Positions 39,240 through 52,254 of a stretch of DNA of 64,000 nt are shown piece after piece; position 1 is the stretch's first letter, and every line of letters starts with the position of its first letter. The notes under the pieces were generated by a model. The model searched no databases and was not told the origin of the DNA. It saw nothing but the letters and a program-made list of their open reading frames with translations. The stretch comes from Tubiluchus corallicola (Eukaryota; Priapulida; Priapulimorpha; Priapulimorphida; Tubiluchidae), in contig JAQGDQ010000123.1 in the NCBI GenBank assembly GCA_030141605.1, positions 372,001 through 436,000 on the forward strand, in the 5' to 3' direction. The translations under genes and the position numbers were made by a program.

Positions 39240-42200
39240 TCAGTATTGATACAGTGTCTCTATCAAGCTGTGACGTTGTTTTGTGAATGCATCAAGAGTT
39301 TTTGAAGGCCTGCAAAAACCGCAACATAATTAATATAAGTGTGGTACGGTGGTAATATAACTATAGTATTAATATAAGTATGGCATTTGGTGGTATGTGC
39401 TAGCTTCACAACCCCATGCTATGCTTCAGCGAGTAAGCAACTTTGAGTTTATGCATTCAAGTTCACTACAGTTTAAGAAAAAAATGAGCCTTAATTTACT
39501 AAAAAATATACTCTATATTTTCTTACTCAATTTTGCTTATAAAGTGACATTAGTTTTTGACACAGAGCAGCTCCTTGCAAATAATTCCATTGTGCTGACG
39601 CTACTACTGGTGGACTTCTATTAGCATTCATTATGATGTTAGACTGTATCACTAAAACCAACAAGACTGCCTACCTTCCCAGAAATGTTTGAAGAATTTC
39701 TCTGCTTGTCTTTGGATAATATGGTTGCTTAACGACGTGTTGCAGAACTGTTAGTGTTCCTTGTAGATTGACAACTGGTTGAAAATTTTTATCCTCGCTC
39801 TGCAAAAAGAAATGGTACAGCTCTATCTCTTCTAATAATTACTTAAATTGGTTGACTTCACCACAAGAATTCTGAGAGCCATTACACATTCATTTGGGAT
39901 GCTGTCAACAAGTATTTACTTCTTGAGTAGACCACGGGTTATTTGCAGCTTGGCATCATGGGTATATAATAAATATGTTATTAAATTCTTTGGAAGTGCT
40001 ATGCTGTAATGATTGTTGTGGATGTATTTAATAAATAATAAATAAATGAAAAGTATAACAGTTTTGAGTTTTGACGACAATATTGTGATTTGCTGAATGA
40101 TATTGTGATACGCAAGACGTATTCATTAAATTCTCCATTTGAATCAAACTAAGAAAAACGAAAATAATGATTAGCCATGTACAAAGCTTCAGTATAAACA
40201 TAGGAATTACAAATGACAGTCGTAAATTATTAAACTAAATCAGTACCTTTATTAAACCCAGATGCACTAACAATGAGTTCGAAAATAACAAGCCATCTAG
40301 TTCCTGTTCTTGAAACGCTTTGCTAAACAGAACATCTGAAAACAGAAAAGCTGTTAATAGATTATAAACACATTGTAAAAAACTCAAGGCAGCCATTTTA
40401 AACAAAGAAAAACAGCTAACAAATAGCATAAAAAATGTAATGCCTTTATAGCCTCAATGATTTTACATTCTTATATAATATACAAAATAGAAAAAATATA
40501 TAATCATTGAGACTGTAAAGGGTACTACGTTTTTTATGTTAAAGATGACAAGTCTCAGGAGAGCTCTCATATTTTCAGTCCTAACAAATACATTGTAAAT
40601 AAGGTAATCAGTACTTCATAGACCCTGGTAACAAGAGAAGAAATTTTTGTTGGTTATGAAAAACGATTTCTTTCTAATTTAAACTCTAATAAGTAAGAAT
40701 AAATGATGAGAGAAACAAAAGGATAGAACAGTGTAGTAGATACCGTACAGGGTGCGTGGAGTCAGTAACCGAGACAAGATTGACTACCATTTACTGGACA
40801 ACAACAGTCAAACTGTCACCACCTGCAAAACTTAATTTAATCCAACGAGTAACAATAGACAGACGTATTTAAATGATCAAACAGGTTCACTGACCTGTGG
40901 TATCAATGACAGCTTGATAAACATTTGGATCTGTCCCACCAGCTGTTGAAGACAATTTCATAAAAACTGAAACAACTGTGTCGGATTCGTCAAGTTTTTC
41001 CTGAAGCAGAAAAAATTGCTGAGTTAGGTGCCGAGAGAAAACTACTGCAGACAAAGTGCAAAGACTACCTACAGCACTAATTACATAGTTGTACGAACTA
41101 TACAGTGGGTGCTTTAATTAATGAAATTAAATTTACAGAATCTATTACATTCTCCGAATTCTACTTTACAGAGCAAATTATATAGATTCTTGCGTTCTCA
41201 TCATCCCAACACTGAGGCTTGTCTTTCTTTCATTAGCCTTATCATCGTTCATTCTATTCTTATAGTTCTACAGCAACATCGAACAGATCATAACCAATTT
41301 GTCACACCCTTTCTCACACTCAGTTTTCAACAAGTTACATAACCGGCTCAGTTTTGTTGTTATCTATAGAGTAATTATTTTGTAATTGGTAATGGAATTC
41401 GTAAGTGATGAATTTACTTTCTGAAAGGCTTTAAAAGTTTTATTCTGTTAGCCAATTAGCATTTGATTAATTACCTGTATACTTGTTTAATAAATATATA
41501 AATGTACTTGTGAATGTAAGGTTTCTTTCTCACTTAAAAATATACTTTAAACTAGTTACATAGTTGCTTTACCACTAAAACGCTAATTACATTAACTCCA
41601 TAGCTCTTTCATTACTAATACTAATAACTTGAAAATTTATGCAAGATTGCAAATAAAAAGTGAGAATTACAAAGATTTATAAAAAGCCATGTATATGAGT
41701 ATATTTGAGTGTGAAGTCGATGTGAATTAACCCGACTGCAGAAAACTGATTGGTTTACAAATGATAACTAAATGAACGTAATATTTTAGTATTTTTCATT
41801 ATTTTGTAAGACATCATCACTTTTATGTGCATTATGTTAGAAGTTGACAGGTAAAACCTTTTCAGACAGTCATTTTGTGAACACTTAAAAAATTAAAAAA
41901 ATTGTATAAATAACATCAGCTTGTGCAATAACTTTGAAGGTAATAATCCACCGTTTACTACCTAATAGAAAATTAAAAGATGGCATGCATATAATAAACT
42001 ATAAGCATCAGATCAAATCTGAATTAAATTTACAAACGTCTAAGATCCAAATAAACAAATTAAACATATGCTTGCATATTTGAAGTTGTTAATATACGAC
42101 TGTGCTATATACAATTTTAAGTTTGATTCAACTTCAAAACTTTAGTGCATATAATTATAAACACATATCTTGATAGTTAATTCTAACTTGTCCACAATAC

Positions 42201-45200
42201 CCACCATTGAGAATGCTAATTACACAGAACTATTATATAGATGCTGCACATAAAGCATGCAGCAGGAAACAGATTGACAATGATTTGAATGCAAATCGAA
42301 AATTTGCAAGCAAAATTTTTACCTTTGTGATTTTTCATTAATTACACTGAAATTCAGGTTACTAATGAATTATGCAGATTCGGAATTGTTTTCAAATTGC
42401 ATTATTTGAAAGAAATAAGGATATGAAATTTTACGCAGTGATCACAGAATATATTAAAACACACAATTATCAACTAATGTCTGTTCTGTTACAGAATTTG
42501 CATATAAAATATTGCATAAAAAATTAGATAACTAAAAATTGCTAGTCATAGTGACCTGATTGTACAACTGCAAAGTACTCAGTGTTTAATAACTTACACC
42601 AATGTGATTGATGATCTTTTCCACACGATCATCTCCAAGACCCAGCAGTCGAGCAGCTGATGGTGACTTTAGGAATCTCTCCACAGTACAAGACTCGGCT
42701 TGTACCTGTAATAAACAAAATTATATAATGCATCTCACTTAATACGAAGCTGCATTCATTACTTGCACATCTATGAGAAAATAGTTTGAAATTACAACTT
42801 TTAACTCAATCAATGTGAATAACAACATTAAGGATTAGTAGCAAGTGTGAATTGCTTTAGCGTCACTCTTTACTAGTATAGTCGAGTTGCCTTAGCGTCA
42901 GTTTTTTGGTAGTATGTGTAAATTGCCTGAGCATCAACTTTACTCATTAACTGCAGCATTAAGCTTGAAATCAGAGGCTGACACACACACAAAAAACTAC
43001 TATAAAACAGATCATAAATGCTCACTACAGCTTCCCATATGCAATATACATTTTGAAGTATGAATGAACATTTTGAATGACGAGAAAATTTGTCATTTCA
43101 AAATATTTTGAAAATTTGAGTTACCACACTTATGTCTATGTAAATGTTCCCAGCAGTTTATCTTGGCTTAATCCAGTTTCGTATGTATACGTTTTCCTTT
43201 TTGCAAATTAATAGGATGTAGAATAAACAATTCCAAACGTAAAGCATTTTTTCGTATATCCAAAAACTGCTATATGTTAACATTCCGGATGGCTAAATTT
43301 TAAAACTGTTTCGAAAAGCAATCTTGTAAAAAGCATTTGTAAAACTGATACTTTTTCGCCTAAAGAAACATTGTTCAATGTGAGTATGAAGAATCAGGTT
43401 CAGAAAGCACTGGAGAAGACAGGGGGCCGGTTTCACACAGTCACTAAATTAATGTCATTACAATCACTAAACCAATTGTAAGACGTTGTTGACTTAGTAA
43501 CGGCTTTATGAAGCTGAGCCTTTGTTGCTTGAAAACAAATATAGTATAAAGGTGAAAACAGAAAAAAACAGAATCAAGCTAAATACGATAATACACGAGC
43601 ATTATGATGTAGAAGTTTATTACAACTCAACTAATATACATGAGTTCAGGGACCTTCAGTCATGTAAATAAAGTGAGACAACAAAAAATTTGTGTGCGGT
43701 AAGAGTATGTACGTACGTACGTTAATACTTTGGTGATACATTCTTAAAAATCATTAGATTTTTCTTTCTAGTATGCATATACACTTATGTATTTCATTAT
43801 TCCCAAAAGCTACTATGCAAACATTGTTCAGTTATTTACAAATGCATTTATTTAAAAAATGCATAATTAAACTTAATAAAACCAAAATATATTGTGTACT
43901 TACCTGACATTTTAAAAACAATTAAGAACATTTAAATTATTTACAGCTGGATAAACTAACTTTCTTCCATTACAGAGTAAGATGTTGGAAGTATAATAAA
44001 ATGGTTGCTTCAGTATTCGGTATTCAAAATACTGCTTATTGATATTACAGTCTAAGGCAGGGCAAAGTGTACAACAATGATGCATTGCTATCTATTAAAT
44101 AATTGCAAACTTCCAGGCAGTGTAATTACATGTACTGAAATTCGTTAGAAATTTTGATTACCCGAGTTGCATAAAATTGTTGAAAAGAAGAAAAGGGTTT
44201 TATTTCTAACGTAATCTTAGAAATCAAAAAAGGCGCAATAAGTATATATGGCACTTGGAAATTGTTTGCTCTAGTTAAAAGATTTTACGACATATACAGA
44301 CTACTCTAGCTTTATTGGTGCGCTACATCTTAGTTAAGAGCAGTATGAAAACTACTAAACATGGCAATTTCTTTCCTCTAGAAATGACTAACTTGGCAAA
44401 CATATACAAAATTTTCTGTACAGTAATCTGTTGAGCAATACCATATGTTACATAAATGTCCTAAGATTCAGAATTACTTTAGTTACTTTGATCACACAAA
44501 TAAATACATAAAATCAGTCAACCAGTGTTTATATTTGGACAGAATGATTACGCTTTAAATTAAATTCAGTCAGTTCAAGCTTCATCATATTTTCAACTTT
44601 TCCAGTGAAGCCGTAAGTGGGTCTTCGTGGCTTATTACCTGGAAAAGATGAAAATATAGCATAAGCCTGGACACTATAATTATATACATGCTTTTTAATG
44701 CTTTAAATGAAATCTGGAAGACAGTACTTATATATATAAGCCAAAAAAGGGCAGAAACTGCTAATAAAGGAGCTAACGGGTAAGGGTTAATAAAATCAAT
44801 AATTTCTCTCATCAGGTCCACTAGGACAACTTTGTGCATGCATTACGAAGAAAAAACAAAACCTGAAGGCAGTCATGGAGAGTCAATTTAATGCCAGCAT
44901 TAGTAAAACAAACAAATAAATTAAATAGGCCTTACCTCTCCACTTTGCTCTCTTTTTAATGGAGATGCATAGGATCTAACAGGAATTTCCTCAATTTCTT
45001 CCTCATCGTGATCAGAAACATTTTCGTCACTATAATTATCTTCCTGTTCCTCGTCTTCTGTATCTGGTGCACCTTCGTCATCGCTGGTGTAAAGTAATAT
45101 GCAAAAAAAATGGAGTAAAGTAAAAAAATACATTAATAATAATTAATTAAGGAAATAATTAACAAATGCAAATACTTTTAACACTGAAATGGAACTGTGA

Positions 45201-48200
45201 ATGGAAAATCCTTTGAACACCCAGAACTCTAAATTTCATATAGTTTATAGTAGTTTATTCTACCATCCCAAGCAAATTACATTAGAAAATATATTACATT
45301 ATATTTTACATTATATATACATTATTTTCTAATGTATACATATAATTAGAAAATAATGTATATATAATGTAAAATATAATGTTACATATATATAATAACA
45401 TCTTGTGTTGCAGAGTAGTCAGATGCTGAGACTTGTAAGTCTACTTGTAAGTCTGCATTATATGTGACTGCTGCAGAAAAAGTGAAAATGAACTTAACAG
45501 GTAGAAGTTAATCAGAATAAGAATTACATAATTCTTTCTTTAGTTGCGCTTTAAATTTGTCAATAGTAGTTATTATCTTGTGAGATTGATGCAACGTTGT
45601 TCTGCAGAAAGATAAATAATATTCATTGTGTCTTGTATTATAATTTGCACTGAGCCTGTCTTATAGAAGGAAGGGTATAGATTATTTTGTGAGAAGCTTG
45701 TAACAATAACAGCCAGGCAACATTCTACACATTAGTAATAATACATAACTAAGCTGTGCATTTTGTCTGCACTTACGATAAACTGGCTAATACGTCAAGC
45801 CTTTCTACAGCCTCCATGATGGCAGTTAACAAATCTATTCCTTCGTCGCCAAAACAGTTTCCTGAAAAAGGTTACATGAACTGCATTATTTCAGAAAAAG
45901 TTAAAAGAAAATGTTAGAAAAAGCTGGTAACAAACTTTTAAAATTTTATTTGAATTATGAAGCTACATTTTCCTAATGCAGATATGTTACAAAGGCAAAA
46001 ATATCGATGTCTGCAGGAATTTGCACGTTTCTTCAAAGTTGTATTACGAAAAGATGAAATTGTTAACAAAATGTAAAATCAAATCAGGAAAGACCAAAAA
46101 AGAAACAACTACAATAACCAATCAGTCATAGTTTTATATAATGTTAAACAAAATCAAAGCGATTCCAAACTTGTCAGCACAATGTTTTTTACTGCAGCTG
46201 TTTTAACAGAACTCTGCCTAGGAAGTAAGAAAAATCCACTTCTATAATGTGTTTACAAAATAATTCTCTAATGACTGCCATACATTATCTGGCCCTAAGA
46301 AACATTATCTGGCCCTAATATTGCAGGGCTGTGGAGTCAAAGCTATGACCATTAAGACTCAAATTCGGAGAACTTAAGCATAAGAAGAAGCCTAGCCCGA
46401 AGATTCACTTGGTAGTGATAAAATGCCACTGTAGCTAAATATTGAAAGTACTGCAAACTATTACTTAAAGGTAGGCGTCGGAGTTGGACCTTCCAAAATT
46501 TTAAGAGTCAGAGTTGGGATTTCAACATACCAACTCCACAGTCCTGTCCTTTTGCTTCTCTGGGCAAAAAGCTGCCAGCAAAAAAGTAACAAGAAAGTGC
46601 ATTATAGCAAACAGCTCAACTCAACTCACCATTCAGATCTAACCTCTCAATCTTATCTTTATTCACCATGGCTTCAGCAATGGCTACACCACCGGTCTGG
46701 TCAATTTCATTATAAGCCAAATTTATTTCTCGTAGATTTAAATGGCCTTCGGTTAGCGCCTCTGCAAGCACCGATGAACCGCCACCTCTCAGTAAACAAT
46801 CACCCAAGTTTAGCACTTCCAGCGCTTGCATGTAAGACAAAGCCTAACGTAAATAAATAAGTAAATAATATATAAATAATCATAAATGAACAAATAAATC
46901 ATCAAGGCAGCAGATAATATGTGCTGAGAACACTTGAACAATTAGACATGACAATGAAAATTAAGGTAAACCATTACAGCCTAAACAGTGGAACACATAA
47001 TTGAGTAGCCATTTATGATATCATTCTAAAAAATTCTATTATCACATCACCTTAGCCAGTTCTTTGGCACCTTTCTCCGTAAATGTGTTGTCGTTCATAT
47101 TGAGAATTCGTAATTTTTTATTGCAGGAAAATGCATCGCAGAGTGCAGCAATACCAACGTGGTAGATACCATTCTGTGGCATAGAGATTTCTTCCAATGT
47201 CCCAATAGCCTTTATTGTACCATAAAAAATACATGTTAATATATAGAAATCATTATTCTGCAGTCAACCAAAAGAAATTCATGATTAGAATCACAAGTTC
47301 ACTTACACAAATAATAATGAAGTTAATTACAGCCTATAACTATAGTCACCCTAACTATCTTTCAAACAAAGAAAGCAACGTCACAAAGTGTTATAGAGGA
47401 TATACAATCTAGAGTACTATAGAAGAGATACATAAATCAATATACAATCTGAGGTGACTATCTAACCTTAAAAGCTTCTGCTAGAGCCATTGATCCTTCA
47501 TTCTCTAATCGATTGCGCCCAGCGATAAAAACCTTCAGTGCTAGAGGACGTCCAGCTTCTGTGCTTTTTTCATGGCATTCTAATAATGCCTTTGATAAGA
47601 CCTAAAAACAACGAAAATGATTCCATAAAGAAAGTCGATGTATTTTATGCAAACTATTACTAAATAAAATGCATCACATACATAATGTATATTCATATAC
47701 AATAGTGACCAGACGGCTTGAATTTACAACAATTGTTAAAAGTTAGAAAATTGCACAACAGTTTAAATAGACTCATTCATTAGGAATTTTAACCTTTAAT
47801 ATCATCTACCTATTAAAATTAAGACATAAAAACAGGTCTTTGGCAGTTTCCATTGCCACTACATGTTGGTCAAAGATCTGTCATATTGCACAACGAAAAT
47901 GGCAGCAGAAGGGATATCGAAATATCTGTTTTTGTGCTAATTTTACACATTGCAAATGGCAACAGAGACTGTCACAAGATCCGTTTTGTGTCTTAATTTT
48001 AATAGGTAATGTTAAAATGCAATTTGAATGTGTGTACTTATAAATGCATCGTGGTCTAGTACCATTCACATACCTTTCCTCCACTAATGCCTAATCCATT
48101 GTTATTAAACCGTAAGATCTCTAAAGAATATCCACTCTCGCTTTTTAGTAGTTCTACAATAGCATTGACGCCGTCGGCACCAAACGCATTGTCACTAAGA

Positions 48201-50346
48201 TCTAATTCAACCAGATGGGCTCCAGAGGCTATGATAGCACTACCTAGATCCCTCTACATACAATATAAAACAGCAATGATAAGATAATACAATAGACACA
48301 GAAAAAATAATACAACTCAATGTCTTTCAAACTGTATGTTGTTTGTATGGACAAAATTACAAGTGAAATGCCAATCACTAGTTAAATTGCTAGTTACGGT
48401 CGAATCCCAGTAATATGATTCTGCTTAAAACGAAACTCTGGGGAGTACTACAAATTTATTATGTCCCTGCCAAGCTTATAATAAAACCTATGAAATCACT
48501 TATGGTTAATACGAAACTCGTTATTGCAAAAACACCATTTATACAACACTTTCCCAAATTCCCGCCAATATAATTTTAATACAAATAAATATTTTAATAT
48601 GATTTCTGCTACGTCTTGCCCGTCTAGACTCTAGACACTCTTCAGCTGTTGGAACGGTAACCACCGCCACAAGTTTTTTACAACCATTATGCATCATAAT
48701 GCAACATTTTGCCAGAGAGAGTGCAAATTTAAATGACTTCATTACAAATTTACTTGCAAAACTGTAAAGTTACTGATTTCTATAAGACAGTAATAAAATG
48801 TGAGTGAGTTAATTACAACACATTTTTCCTTTGAAGGATTTTTTCGGGTTAAAATTTTTTACAATTTAAAAATTATTAATCACTGAAATGAGTGTACAGA
48901 CAACTACCTGCAGTCAAACTGTTGGTTTCCAAAATGCCTTCCCACTGTGATAAAAATTTGCCCTTATAGTTTAAAACTAGTTCTTCTAACTGTCTGCCTT
49001 CCCTTCCCTTCGTTTGCATGTGTCCAATTGTAATACCATAGCAGCGGCTATAGTAAAGTTTTGTTGTGTAGGTGGCATTAACATTGTGATGTCCAGTATA
49101 TTATAGACTATACATTCATGGTATTAACATACCGAAGACTAACCAGAGTAACTGATTGGTAACACACTGAATCGTTGATACAATTTTGCAGTTTGTACTC
49201 ATGCAAAACATGGGGGGGTAAAGAAGCTTAAATTATGCTGCCTGACAAAAGACCGATGAACAGATGTCATGTCCGTTAACTGCTATTTTGTATTAGAAGT
49301 AAAAACACGTGTAACAGATAGCACGAAACCCGCTTAATATGAGAAAATATTTTGGTTCCGTGAAAATCGTATTAACGGGATTCGACGTACTGGCTTCTCA
49401 AATATGCACATTATTAAAGATTGGTACAAAAATAATCAAGGTTCTAAAATTTGTTGCTAATTACCTATATACAAAATGTGGCTACGAGCTGTATCTACAT
49501 GTGTGGCTGTACAACACATGTAAGTAGCTTTGCTCTGTGTGTCCTCTTACAGACTTACACATCTTTATAATAAGTGCTAATTATGTAGTGTGTTTGTAGT
49601 TGTGTTGTATTGTGTTTTTTATTATTTTATGCTTTTTATATACTAACAAATATGGCACAAACTAAACTAAACTAAACTAATAGCTGTAAAAAACGATGAC
49701 GATGACGATGATGACGACGACAACGACGACTTACACATCTTTATAATAAGTGCTGATTATGTAGTGTGTTAGTAGTTGTGTTGTATAGTGTTTTTTTATT
49801 ATTTTATGCTTTTTATATACTAACAAATATGGCACAAACTAAACTAAACTAAAATAGGTTAATGCTAATAGCTGTAAAAATAATAACGATGATGATGATG
49901 ACAACAATGAGTTTAAATATTAAAGATTACCAGTGATGGTGGTATTTCTGATCGAAGTCGGCCTGTAAACATATCGCTCCACAGCGCCCTCTGGAATGTA
50001 GAATGTGATCTCAGTGCACCCGCAATTGCTTTTGCTGCATCTACGCCAACTGTGTTGCCCTCCAGTTTTAGTGCCTTCAATGAATGGCATTCTCGAATTG
50101 CCTTAACAACTTCTTGAGCTAGAAACATCAACTATGATTCAAAATGAACTCACAAAAATAAGTCTGGTAAATTAATAACTGAATGTTACAGGCCAGAACA
50201 AGACATCACTCTTACTCACCATCTTCGGCTGTGTCTAGTTTAAGTCCTCGACCGGAAAAACTAACAATTTCTGTATCAATGTCCACTGATACTGTAGCGT
50301 GAGCCAACTGTTCTTCAAGGTCCTTCACTTCTGATTCAGCTGACAT
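39240..50346 (-). CDS. RANGAP1: RANGAP1, Ran GTPase-activating protein (complete, 13 exons)
   Basis: Exons in coding order: 50346-50220, 50118-49931, 48253-48074, 47601-47467, 47209-47051, 46843-46630, 45861-45777, 45083-44936, 42705-42598, 41000-40895, 40335-40247, 39799-39675, 39309-39240. All phases join to 577 aa; human has 587. Residues 1 to about 360 form the leucine-rich-repeat GAP domain, with [37 protein letters not shown] (N127 in DNAFG, the conserved Asn of the family), [10 protein letters not shown] and DNTFTEKGA. Residues about 363-400 are Asp/Glu-rich. Residues about 413-577 match the vertebrate C-terminal domain, including LGLIKSEDK and the end RHSLIETLY. RanGAP stimulates GTP hydrolysis by Ran on the cytoplasmic side and so sets the nuclear transport gradient. 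The gene converges with PRPF3 and diverges from the DNTTIP1-like gene. Confidence 0.97.
40501..40556. repeat. Dispersed repeat copy, second copy at about 463-523
   Basis: The segment with TCATTGAGACTGTAAAGGG and then TTTTTTATGTTAAAGATGAC recurs near the window start (about 463-523) with few changes, in the same orientation. Two copies 40 kb apart indicate a dispersed family. Ends were not defined. This copy lies in RANGAP1 intron 10. Confidence 0.6.
43424..43520 (+). mobile_element. Short MITE with imperfect inverted ends, RANGAP1 intron 8
   Basis: It begins GGCCGGTTTCACACAGTCAC and ends GGCTTTATGAAGCTGAGCC; the ends are imperfect inverted repeats. The copy at 56431-56538 is the same element in the opposite orientation, sharing an ACAATCACTAAAC core. 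At about 100 bases it is far too short to code. Confidence 0.7.
45296..45382. repeat. Perfect 38-base inverted repeat with 11-base spacer (hairpin)
   Basis: Bases 45296-45333 and 45345-45382 are perfect reverse complements, 38 of 38. The 11-base spacer GTATACATATA is itself nearly palindromic. The arms are almost wholly A/T. It lies in RANGAP1 intron 7, so the pre-mRNA can fold it. It may be an AT-rich MITE or a slippage product. Confidence 0.9.
46324..46546. mobile_element. hAT-like MITE in RANGAP1 intron 6
   Basis: The left end CAGGGCTGTGGAGT and the inverted right end CAGGACTGTGGAGT match at 13 of 14 bases. Internal GGCGTCGGAGTTGG and GAGTCAGAGTTGGG recall the GGAGTCGGAGTCGG interior of widespread elements with this terminus. 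The eight bases flanking each side agree at only 5 positions, so a target duplication is not proven. Length is 223 bases, non-coding. Confidence 0.55.
48397..49387. mobile_element. TA-flanked inverted-repeat element, 991 bases, RANGAP1 intron 2
   Basis: The left end CGGTCGAATCCCAGTAATAT and the inverted right end CGTCGAATCCCGTTAATACG align with one extra G on the left. TA flanks both sides. Subterminal sequence also matches (AAACGAAACTC and AAGCGGGTTTCG type). No intact transposase is present. Terminus and target fit a pogo/Tigger-like element. Confidence 0.7.
49552..49905. repeat. 176-base tandem duplication, RANGAP1 intron 2
   Basis: The segment from GACTTACACATCTTTATAAT to the GATGAC-rich tract occurs twice, with copies starting at 49552 and 49728. 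Each ends with (ACTAA)n followed by a GAT/GAC triplet tract. The second copy has a short insertion before the triplet tract. A recent local duplication is the simplest origin. Confidence 0.85.
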
Positions 50347-50363
50347 AACTGCTTACAAGTTTC

Positions 50364-50382
50364 CTAAAATGTGAAAGCAAAA
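50364..50382 (-). promoter_or_regulatory. Acceptor-like tract just before the RANGAP1 start
   Basis: On minus, GCTTTCACATTTTAG precedes the ATG by 17 bases. It has the form of a 3' splice site (pyrimidine-rich, then TTTTAG), implying a spliced 5' UTR or trans-spliced leader. Confidence 0.5.
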
Positions 50383-50399
50383 CTTAATATTGCTACTGT

Positions 50400-52240
50400 T
50401 TAATTTAAATAAATTTTAAGGAAGCTACCGATTTGCTCGCAAATACGGCTGTCGCGTTTATTAATTCCTAAAGTTTGTTAAACGTTTACACGATACTTGC
50501 CAAAAGAAATGATTCCTTTTACACAACAAAAAGAGTTAAATTTATGCATTTAGGGAAGGGGAGATGTAAGTAACTGTTTGAGTCATAGGAACGAATTCAC
50601 CAAATTCTACTCACAGTAACTACTCATCAAATTAGTTAAAATCGTCGAAATCGTCATTACATGTACTTTCATCTGTATCATTTAGCTTGAAAAGCACAGC
50701 ACATAGTGACTCTAGCATTTATGATTATTTATCATCACCGTGACTCGATTGATTAGTATCGGTTACAGCAACCCATGAGAAACGTTACTACACATACGGT
50801 GAAATACTTGGAACACGCTTTGAGTTTGTTTTGTTTTTCTGATATGTTAAATCTAACATTGATCCATCCGTAGTCACTCCTTATTAAACTGCGGTTTTGG
50901 CACATAATGTGAAACTCATGAATCAATTTATACAAGAATTTTCTTCACATTGCACTGTCCAGGTTGGAAATTATAAGTGCGAGAACCTTGGAGTAGCTGC
51001 ACATGGCTTAGCTTATCAGTTTGATTTAGAAGCAAGTTGAAGAAACAAGAGTAGGCGGGCAGCAGCAAGTATACTTAATACAGTCACCACATTATTGGTA
51101 GCATGTGACATCATTTCAGAAGTAAGCTAAAGTGAAACTGTTTATTGTTTACAAAAATCAGAAAATGTTTAGAGGGACTAAACTAAATGCTCCATTTTAT
51201 ACATGTAAACGTGACCTGGCTGAAGTTTTCATAGACAAATGGACACAGTCTGCGGGGCAGTTCTTCTGGTAGTGTTTTTTTTTTACTTAAAATGTTTATT
51301 CTCAAAATTTTAATGAGAAAAAAGTTTAAATGTTTTCCTCTCATTAGTACTAAAAAAACAACAAAACGCTCCACATCCTAATACTCAAAGTTACAATACA
51401 ATTATCTGAGAGCACTATGGCTTCAACTGTGCGAACACTCCCCTCTGTCACATTGGTTACATCTTCCTTGTGATGTAGGCATTACCATTTACCGTGCTTC
51501 CCTGTTGTAGTCAGCTATAATGTTACCTCATTAAGCTGATGAGTTTGTTGCTGTGAAACTTTTTTACTGTTTTCAATAAAATAGTTTATTTTAGCTAAAT
51601 CCGTGCAGTTCTAGTGTTTCTTGTTAATGACTCTACAATTATTACTTGAGCCTTGAGGTAATATTTTTTCCGTGCGCCTGTACATGCTGCAATTTGTCAT
51701 TACGTACTGCGTCGTATACGAAAAAGTGGCAGCAGCAGAACGTCAAGCTATAATTGTAGATATCTCTATATACTTTACTGTACGCTATCTACTGTAACTA
51801 CTTTATGAACTTTGTATTGGAGATGAATACCCTTTTTGAACTGAAGTGAAAAAATGGAGGTCTCCAGTACAGTGACAACTAACAAAACTTGTTCAACCCA
51901 CTCGTATCAAAAATAAATTACAGCAATCACATTATATAAAAACAATAAACCACGTTTTATGAATAGTCGGGTGTGTCTACAATATGTAATTAGAAATTAC
52001 CACATAAAGTCAGTGAAAAGAGCAAAAAAGTGTAAATTAATTTTCAGAACTCCGCTTTGCTTTTCGCGGTCACGTGCTAATGTTGTGCGTAGCCTGCTGC
52101 CACCTAACGATTGTATTAAGACTAATTTTTGTACATGTTACCTCCTAGTAGGTGGCCGTACTGACCTTTCGAGCTTTCTGAGCCTTTCTTATACAAACGA
52201 CGTGGAAATGAAAAACAAGGGGAAATGATGTTCGTGAATG
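50400..52240. other. Divergent intergenic region RANGAP1 / DNTTIP1-like
   Basis: About 1.9 kb separates the two start codons. Promoters of both genes must lie here or further out. An open frame at 51959-52228 (+) has no recognisable features. I saw no clear TATA box and no repeat. Confidence 0.4.
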
Positions 52241-52251
52241 CTTTTTTCTAG
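52236..52251 (+). promoter_or_regulatory. Acceptor-like tract just before the DNTTIP1-like start
   Basis: GCTTTTTTCTAG is followed by CAA and the ATG, so only 3 bases separate AG and the start codon. Exon 1 would then be 41 bases from the acceptor to its GTAAGT donor. Such a short leader after an acceptor is hard to explain without splicing onto an upstream or trans-supplied exon. Confidence 0.5.
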
Positions 52252-52254
52252 CAA

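Noticed and set aside
44585-44651. Possible extra RANGAP1 exon after TTTTCCAG
   Set aside because: It has a good acceptor, but the frame hits a stop within 18 codons and no donor follows. Exons 8 and 9 join in phase without it. It could only be an alternative end.
51537-51561. Hammerhead ribozyme core (CTGATGAG...GAAAC)
   Set aside because: The stretch between the two conserved boxes cannot form stem II, and the base before GAAA is not C.
51959-52228. 89-codon frame just upstream of the DNTTIP1-like start
   Set aside because: It ends before the ATG, does not connect in phase to the gene, and has no recognisable motif; treated as promoter region.
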